6,361 nucleotides of DNA, taken from an uncultured Synechococcus sp. (GTDB taxonomy: Bacteria; Cyanobacteriota; Cyanobacteriia; PCC-6307; Cyanobiaceae). This document shows positions 5,511-6,361 of this stretch, piece by piece. The stretch spans positions 1-6,361 of the forward strand of contig CAJWZN010000073.1 of assembly GCA_913050105.1 (NCBI GenBank), read 5' to 3'. The notes under the pieces are model-generated. The model saw only the letters and a list, made by a program, of their open reading frames with translations, did not search any database and was not told where the DNA came from. The stretch's first letter is position 1. Every line of letters starts with the position of its first letter. The position numbers were made by a program, and so were the translations under genes.

Positions 5511-5939
5511 GTGGGGTTGATCCAGGTGGAAATTCGCTTGGCTGGCTTTGATCCCTGGCAGGAGCTTGGGCAATGGGCAGGTCATTCAGCAGCGGTGGCG
5601 GTGTTCGTTGGTCGGGTGCGTTCGACGGCCATGGATGGCCGTCCATTGCAGGCCCTCGAACTCGAGCATTACCCGGGATTGTGCGAACGCCAGATCAATC
5701 GGATGGCAGTTCAGCTGCAGCGGAAGCATGCAGCAGGAGCAATGCTGGTGGTGCATCGGGTGGGGCGGCTCCTGCCAGGGGAGCCGATTGTGCTCGTGGC
5801 GGTGCAGGCGGATCGGCGGGGGGCGGCACAACGCTGTTCAGCAGCGCTGTTGGAACAGCTCAAACACCAGGCTCCATTTTGGAAGCGGGAGTGGTGCGCT
5901 GATCAGGGAACCTGGCTGAAGGAGAACACTTCGCTTTGA
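5511..5939 (+). CDS. moaE: Molybdopterin synthase catalytic subunit
   Basis: This 142-residue protein is the large subunit of molybdopterin synthase; two MoaE and two MoaD make the heterotetramer. Visible family features are AVFVGRVRS at 30-38 with Arg37, LEHYPGLCER at 51-60, VVHRVGRLLPGEPIVLVAV at 80-98, and LKHQAPFWKRE at 117-127. The last carries the two active-site lysines as Lys118 and Lys125. One departure is ADRRGAA at 100-106, where most relatives have a His-Arg pair; here Asp101-Arg102 stand in that place. The start is GTG at 5511, supported by the GGAGG sequence 7 nt upstream. Codon use is very GC-rich. The last 37 bp overlap the end of the convergent epimerase-like gene. Confidence 0.94.
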   Translation: MGLIQVEIRLAGFDPWQELGQWAGHSAAVAVFVGRVRSTAMDGRPLQALELEHYPGLCERQINRMAVQLQRKHAAGAMLVVHRVGRLLPGEPIVLVAVQADRRGAAQRCSAALLEQLKHQAPFWKREWCADQGTWLKENTSL

Positions 5940-6361
5940 TCCAGCGATGGATGCTGCAGTCGATATCCGAGCTGTTTCAGTCGCGTGTTGCGGATGCGAC
6001 GTCCCTCCGGCTGCGCCCCCTGTTGTCCAAGCCACCGCACCGGTGCCAGTCCCTGGCGGCTCAAGCTCCCGGCCACAAGATCGCGCAGTCGGATCGGCTC
6101 GTCGTTGACCACGTTCACCACACCGGTCCATTCACCATCAAGAGCTGCTTCCAGGGCACCGGCCGCGTCATCCACGTGAATCCAGTTACTGAAAGAGCTT
6201 CCGGTGCCAGGGCGTTCCAGTCCGGAGAGGCCGCGTAACCGTTGATCGAGATCACGGCCCGGGCCGTGCAGAGCCCCCAGCCGCAGGATGCAGATCTGTC
6301 GATCGCGGATGCCGTTGAGCAGTTGCTCGCTTTGCCAGAGAACGTCTCCATGGCCGGCGCC
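5903..6361 (-). CDS. C-terminal part of an NAD(P)-dependent epimerase/dehydratase (runs off right edge)
   Basis: The last 152 residues of a minus-strand protein are visible, entering in frame at 6361 and ending at the TGA at 5903. Features typical of extended short-chain dehydrogenases are ICILRLGALHGPGRDL near the left, SNWIHVDDAAGALEAAL in the middle, and TGVVNVVNDEPIRLRDLV after it. The N-terminal Rossmann motif and the Tyr-Lys pair lie beyond the window. The substrate cannot be told; NAD-dependent epimerase of the WcaG/YeeZ-like kind is the likely label. The apparent internal ATG near 6175 is not the start, since the frame and homology-like features continue upstream. It converges on moaE with a 37-bp overlap of the coding ends. 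A link to the cofactor genes is not evident. Confidence 0.88.
   Translation of the reverse strand, partial: GAGHGDVLWQSEQLLNGIRDRQICILRLGALHGPGRDLDQRLRGLSGLERPGTGSSFSNWIHVDDAAGALEAALDGEWTGVVNVVNDEPIRLRDLVAGSLSRQGLAPVRWLGQQGAQPEGRRIRNTRLKQLGYRLQHPSLDQSEVFSFSQVP

Noticed and set aside
1..6361. CRISPR array, insertion sequence, integrase or HIP1 octamer clusters
   Set aside because: No regularly spaced repeats, transposase or integrase features, and no GCGATCGC octamer found on reading through.

Overview
This window looks like a piece of a marine picocyanobacterial chromosome (Synechococcus or Cyanobium type). The grounds are a ferredoxin-type nitrite reductase without extra domains, an FNT nitrite channel, an NtcA-like promoter, molybdenum cofactor genes packed close by, and very tight gene spacing with few Shine-Dalgarno sequences. 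The assignment rests on gene content and protein features read by eye, not on any database search.

Left part, minus strand (1-2741): the start of an unrecognised protein (1-167), an FNT-family nitrite/formate channel (175-1062), and ferredoxin-nitrite reductase nirA (1200-2741). Read in the direction of transcription the order is nirA, channel, unknown gene. Upstream of nirA is a probable NtcA-dependent promoter (site 2882-2895, -10 at 2854-2859) and a leader with competing hairpins.

Middle (about 2896-3267): roughly 370 bp with no certain gene. It holds several strong inverted repeats and a doubtful 80-residue minus-strand ORF. It separates nirA from the divergent plus-strand pair: a CbiX/SirB-like sirohydrochlorin chelatase (3268-3933) and cobA, uroporphyrinogen-III C-methyltransferase (3930-4718), which overlap by 4 bp. 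Together these two supply siroheme, the prosthetic group of NirA.

Right part: moaB-like (4728-5225, minus) is convergent with cobA and divergent from moaD-moaE (5280-5939, plus), the two subunits of molybdopterin synthase. Molybdopterin is needed by the molybdenum nitrate reductase, whose gene is not in this window. The 3' end of moaE overlaps the 3' end of a minus-strand NAD(P)-dependent epimerase/dehydratase that runs off the right edge (5903-6361).

Overall this is a nitrite assimilation and cofactor-supply cluster: nitrite uptake, nitrite reduction, siroheme synthesis and molybdenum cofactor synthesis. The protein-coding genes are of known types. The least explained DNA is the structured interval between nirA and the CbiX-like gene.
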